Source of the DNA: Aestuariivivens insulae
Lineage (GTDB): Bacteria > Bacteroidota > Bacteroidia > Flavobacteriales > Flavobacteriaceae
Direction of reading: 5' to 3'
Length of the DNA: 64,000 nt
NCBI RefSeq assembly: GCF_022662195.1
Contig: NZ_JAKMCS010000001.1
Location: 248,001-312,000, forward strand
Shown here in pieces: positions 61,322-64,000 of this stretch (position 1 is the first letter of the stretch; every line of letters begins with the position of its first letter). Under the pieces are notes generated by a model that was not told the origin of the DNA, ran no database searches, and was given only the letters and a program-made list of their open reading frames with translations. Both the position numbers and the translations under genes were made by a program.

Positions 61322-62631
61322 GGGGTATAAGTTGTAAATACTTCTAAAATTTCAGTTTCATAGGTTTTGTAAAACTCTGGTTCGAAATTAGCTTCGGCCA
61401 GGTTTTGTATGACATAGTCAACACTTCTTTCTTCGGTTAGCCATCTATCAAAAACTTCATGTCGTAAACGAATGCCAAAGGTGTTAATACCTTTGAAAAT
61501 GTTGGTAATGGTGTCGTATTCTATGGTGATGCATTTGGTGTCATCGGGATGTTTCCAATGAAAGTGGGCGTGATCCGCTTTGGGGGTTGGGAATACCCAG
61601 CCATACGTTTGGTATTCTATGTCGAAAAATTTAGCGCTATTAAACCAATGTCCCGGGTTGTAGGCAATACGGTTACCACAAATGGTTTGGGCAATGGTTT
61701 CGCCCATCATTCTACCAGTGTACCAAACGGCTTCTATGGGGCGACGGTTTTCATTGGGTTCTTCTTGTTCGGCACAATCGCCAATCGCATAGATATCTGG
61801 GATGTTGGTTTCTAAAAACCGATTCACTTTTACACCACGACCTAAATTAATTCCTGTGTCTTTAAGAAAATCGATATTCGGGGACACCCCAGCCGTTAAG
61901 CCAACAACATCACAGGGTATCTCTTCTCCTGTTTCTTGGATTACTACAGACTTTACCTGTCCATTAACATCGGCTTTTATCTCCTTTAAGTTAACGCCTA
62001 AACGTAAATCAATATGATGGTTTATAATGTGTCTATTAATCATGGCGCTTTCGCCTTCGGGGAGTATATTGTTCCAGAAACTATCTTCCCTAACTAAAAA
62101 TGTAACGGGAATGTTTCTGCTGTTTAACATTTCAGCTAGCTCAATACCAATTAATCCCCCTCCAACAATTACAGCTCTTTTACAAGCCTTATTATTGGGA
62201 GCATGTGTTTCCAGGTTTTCTAAATCCTGTTTATGGTACATGCCCATAACGCCTTTTAAATCCTGCCCTGGCCATCCAAATTTATTAGGTTTACTGCCTG
62301 TAGCGATAATTAGTTTATCGTATTTCATGGTGTCTCCATCAGCCAAATAAAGCATTTTGTTTTTTGTGTCAACTGTTGTTACATAACCATTTTTTAGGTT
62401 GATATTGTTTTTTTGCCAAAACCAGTTTTCATAGGGTTGTGTGTGTTCAAATGTCATGTGTCCCATGTATACATACATAATTGCTGTACGGGAGAAAAAA
62501 TAATCGGTTTCAGCAGAAATGAGGGTGATTTTTTTACCTGTATTGCCGGCAGACAGGTCGGAAAGTTTTCTTATGTGTCGGGCTGCTGTAACACCAGATA
62601 TACCATTTCCAATAATAACAATGTCTTCCAT
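61303..62631 (-). CDS. NAD(P)/FAD-dependent oxidoreductase
   Basis: 442 residues. IVIIGNGISGVTAARHIRKL is the FAD Rossmann motif, KLIIATGSKPN and AVIVGGGLIGIELAEMLNSR (NAD site) follow, then NIPDIYAIGDCAE with the FAD-binding Asp. No redox-active CxxC is seen, so it resembles rubredoxin/ferredoxin reductases rather than thioredoxin reductases. It is upstream of the 4Fe-4S membrane protein on the same strand and probably passes NAD(P)H electrons to it. The C-terminal end is encoded by a palindromic repeat. Confidence 0.88.
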   Translation of the reverse strand: MEDIVIIGNGISGVTAARHIRKLSDLSAGNTGKKITLISAETDYFFSRTAIMYVYMGHMTFEHTQPYENWFWQKNNINLKNGYVTTVDTKNKMLYLADGDTMKYDKLIIATGSKPNKFGWPGQDLKGVMGMYHKQDLENLETHAPNNKACKRAVIVGGGLIGIELAEMLNSRNIPVTFLVREDSFWNNILPEGESAMINRHIINHHIDLRLGVNLKEIKADVNGQVKSVVIQETGEEIPCDVVGLTAGVSPNIDFLKDTGINLGRGVKVNRFLETNIPDIYAIGDCAEQEEPNENRRPIEAVWYTGRMMGETIAQTICGNRIAYNPGHWFNSAKFFDIEYQTYGWVFPTPKADHAHFHWKHPDDTKCITIEYDTITNIFKGINTFGIRLRHEVFDRWLTEERSVDYVIQNLAEANFEPEFYKTYETEILEVFTTYTPDLTGF

Positions 62632-62714
62632 AATTTTTTTGATTATGTTGTATTATGTCGAAGTTAGAGATAAAAACTTAACTTGATGGGTAAATTTTAA
62701 TTGTTTTAATCTTG

Positions 62715-62736
62715 AAATGTAAGTTAGCTAACATTT
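62715..62736. promoter_or_regulatory. Symmetric element in divergent gap (AAATGT...ACATTT, core GTTAGCTAAC)
   Basis: In the 313-base divergent gap 62632-62944, AAATGT and ACATTT bracket a region containing the perfect 10-base palindrome GTTAGCTAAC (62723-62732). It is a candidate operator serving the FAD-oxidoreductase operon or the outer-membrane protein gene. No other clear element is seen in the gap. Confidence 0.35.
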
Positions 62737-62944
62737 AGTACGACCTAGGTTAGGTTACTTTGTAATGGTTAAGGCCAATATGAAACATAAACAAGAGGAA
62801 GGTTTTATGAATGTAATGTTTAAATGCAAGGCTTATATAGTTGGTTACTGTGTCCGATTGAAGTGGTGTAAGACTATTGAAAAGGCAATTATTAAACATT
62901 ATAATTAAAAAATAGAATCAAATAATTAACTAATATTTAAACGA

Positions 62945-63808
62945 ATGAAAAAAAACATATTCATTTTAGCTTTTGCTTTAATAACATTTAATGGCTTTTC
63001 CCAGGACGATCAAGATGAACCAAAGAGCAATATACAAACCTATACACCATCTAAGTTATTAAGTAAAGGGCAATGGGATGTTAAATGGTTTAATAATCTT
63101 TATACCGAAACCATGGCGACTAATGGTGATAGCAAAACTGATATACCAAGAAAAACATTTTTCACCTCGAGCATTGATATTTTTACGGGCGTTTCCAATA
63201 GCAATAGGTTAAATGTAGGCCTATTGGTAGAAGTAAGATCCAATACCATTGCAGGGCGTGGTTCTTTGGATGTGTTTCAATTTGACGGCAATCCGCAAAC
63301 AGCAAGAAGTGGCTTGACATCGTTTGCTCCAGCCATAAAGTTTAACCCCGTAAAAGATGTAGGTAATTTTACGATACAAACCGCATTTCATATTCCTTTA
63401 ATTGATAATGAGACCGAGAATGGCGTGTATTTAGATCAGACCGCTTATACGTTCCAAAACCGATTTTTTTACGATTATACATTTCCAGATGGCGGTTGGC
63501 AATTGTTTACCGAGTTAAATACCGAATATAACTTTGGAGATGAAAACAGTTTCGCTAATAAGACTTTTGTTTTGGTGCCAGGAGTGTTTTTGAGTTATTT
63601 TCCTAACCAAGAGTTTACGGTCTTAGGGTTTTTACAACACCAACAGCGTTATGGCGATTTTAAACAAGATTATACGGCTATTGGAGCTGGAACAAAGTAC
63701 CAATTAACACGCGTGTTAAACCTGGAAATATTGTATAGTAATTTTATTAGAGGGAATGATACTGGCTTAGGACAATCATTTAATATAGGGTTACGTGCTT
63801 TATTTTAA
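62945..63808 (+). CDS. Outer-membrane beta-barrel-like protein
   Basis: 287 residues, signal peptide (FILAFALITFNGFSQ). The mature part has alternating hydrophobic strands (LNVGLLVEVRSNTIAG, WQLFTELNTEYNF, VLVPGVFLSYF, NLEILYSNFIRG) and ends LRALF with a terminal Phe, as in outer-membrane barrels. No family is firmly recognised. It is divergent from the redox-glycosyltransferase operon and 37 bases upstream of a lipoprotein gene. Confidence 0.7.
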   Translation: MKKNIFILAFALITFNGFSQDDQDEPKSNIQTYTPSKLLSKGQWDVKWFNNLYTETMATNGDSKTDIPRKTFFTSSIDIFTGVSNSNRLNVGLLVEVRSNTIAGRGSLDVFQFDGNPQTARSGLTSFAPAIKFNPVKDVGNFTIQTAFHIPLIDNETENGVYLDQTAYTFQNRFFYDYTFPDGGWQLFTELNTEYNFGDENSFANKTFVLVPGVFLSYFPNQEFTVLGFLQHQQRYGDFKQDYTAIGAGTKYQLTRVLNLEILYSNFIRGNDTGLGQSFNIGLRALF

Positions 63809-63845
63809 TGATAAATAGTAAATTAGGTGTTTCAATGTTGTTTTA

Positions 63846-64000
63846 ATGAAAATACTTAAAGGCCTAATTGTTTTTATATGCGTTCTAAACCAATCTTGCA
63901 CTGGTCAACCCTCCCAAAAAATTAATGGTGTGAGTTTTGTGGCATCGAATGACGCTATAGATGTATCGCATATCCATCCCGTAATTAATGTTCATGCTAA
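63846..64000 (+). CDS. Lipoprotein, N-terminal fragment (possible GH113-like hydrolase)
   Basis: The first 51 codons before the right edge. MKILKGLIVFICVLNQSC is a lipoprotein signal; the mature start KINGVSFVASNDAIDVSHI resembles the N-terminus of secreted TIM-barrel proteins related to GH113 beta-mannanases. That resemblance is from memory and short, so low weight. It follows the outer-membrane gene by 37 bases and may be co-transcribed with it. Confidence 0.45.
   Translation, partial: MKILKGLIVFICVLNQSCTGQPSQKINGVSFVASNDAIDVSHIHPVINVHA

Overview
The window is about 37% GC and carries dense, short-spaced gene strings, Bacteroidetes-type promoters (TAnnTTTG at -7), lipoprotein signals, a mevalonate-pathway cluster and the intergenic hairpins and heptamer repeats typical of marine Flavobacteriaceae. 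The organism is almost certainly a member of that family; I cannot name the genus. No rRNA, tRNA, CRISPR array, integrase or transposase was recognised. Strand, start and function calls come from reading the sequence only.

Positions 1-22888 (all minus strand) form an N-glycan/GlcNAc-mannose catabolic locus: the N-terminus of a GH29 alpha-L-fucosidase at the left edge, two GH92 alpha-mannosidase lipoproteins, a GH20 hexosaminidase, a Tat-exported aspartylglucosaminidase, a GH18 lipoprotein, a GHL10-type lipoprotein, a CBM9-like exported protein, a cytoplasmic GH130 mannosyl-GlcNAc phosphorylase and a sodium:solute symporter. Together they could defucosylate, trim, release, import and phosphorolyse an N-glycan core. 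No SusC/SusD pair is in the window. Embedded in the locus (578-8373) is a tightly spaced five-gene unit of planctomycete flavour: a PSCyt1/DUF1549/DUF1553 haem protein, a Tat-exported DUF1501 protein, a Tat-exported beta-propeller, a lipoprotein, and a DUF2231/haem c/LRR membrane protein. Two of these share with the GH20 enzyme a C-terminal Ig-like plus discoidin-like module. This is the best candidate for an undescribed system.

Positions 23262-34000 hold a GAF-domain protein convergent with an HD-domain/Pycsar-type membrane effector fusion, an MsrB-MsrA-MsrA methionine sulfoxide repair set (the last MsrA with an altered active-site motif), and a very large outer-membrane protein that joins a metallophosphoesterase, a kinase-like middle region and an Omp85 barrel. 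Positions 34293-41794 hold a thioesterase, a glycerophosphodiesterase, a flavoprotein, a RelE/ParE toxin-antitoxin pair, and a mevalonate/isoprenoid cluster (mevalonate-PP decarboxylase, mevalonate kinase, UbiA-type prenyltransferase) that contains a nonsense-mutated four-helix-bundle gene. Positions 42005-46494 are an opposite-strand accessory block (nitroreductase, GNAT, DMT, Crp/Fnr, serine hydrolase-TPR, MarR) with a perfect 22-bp palindrome next to the MarR start.

Positions 46586-53530 contain an RluB-like protein that has lost its catalytic Asp, then a polyamine cluster (arginine decarboxylase, agmatinase, deoxyhypusine-synthase-like) behind a leader with several consecutive hairpins, followed by small acidic proteins, a VOC protein and an RMND1/DUF155 protein. 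Positions 53503-64000 hold a GT-C mannosyltransferase-like protein, a gamma-glutamyltransferase, and a translationally coupled operon of FAD oxidoreductase, 4Fe-4S membrane protein, MORN protein and two GT2 glycosyltransferases, divergent from an outer-membrane protein and a truncated lipoprotein. This last region may make or modify a surface glycan.
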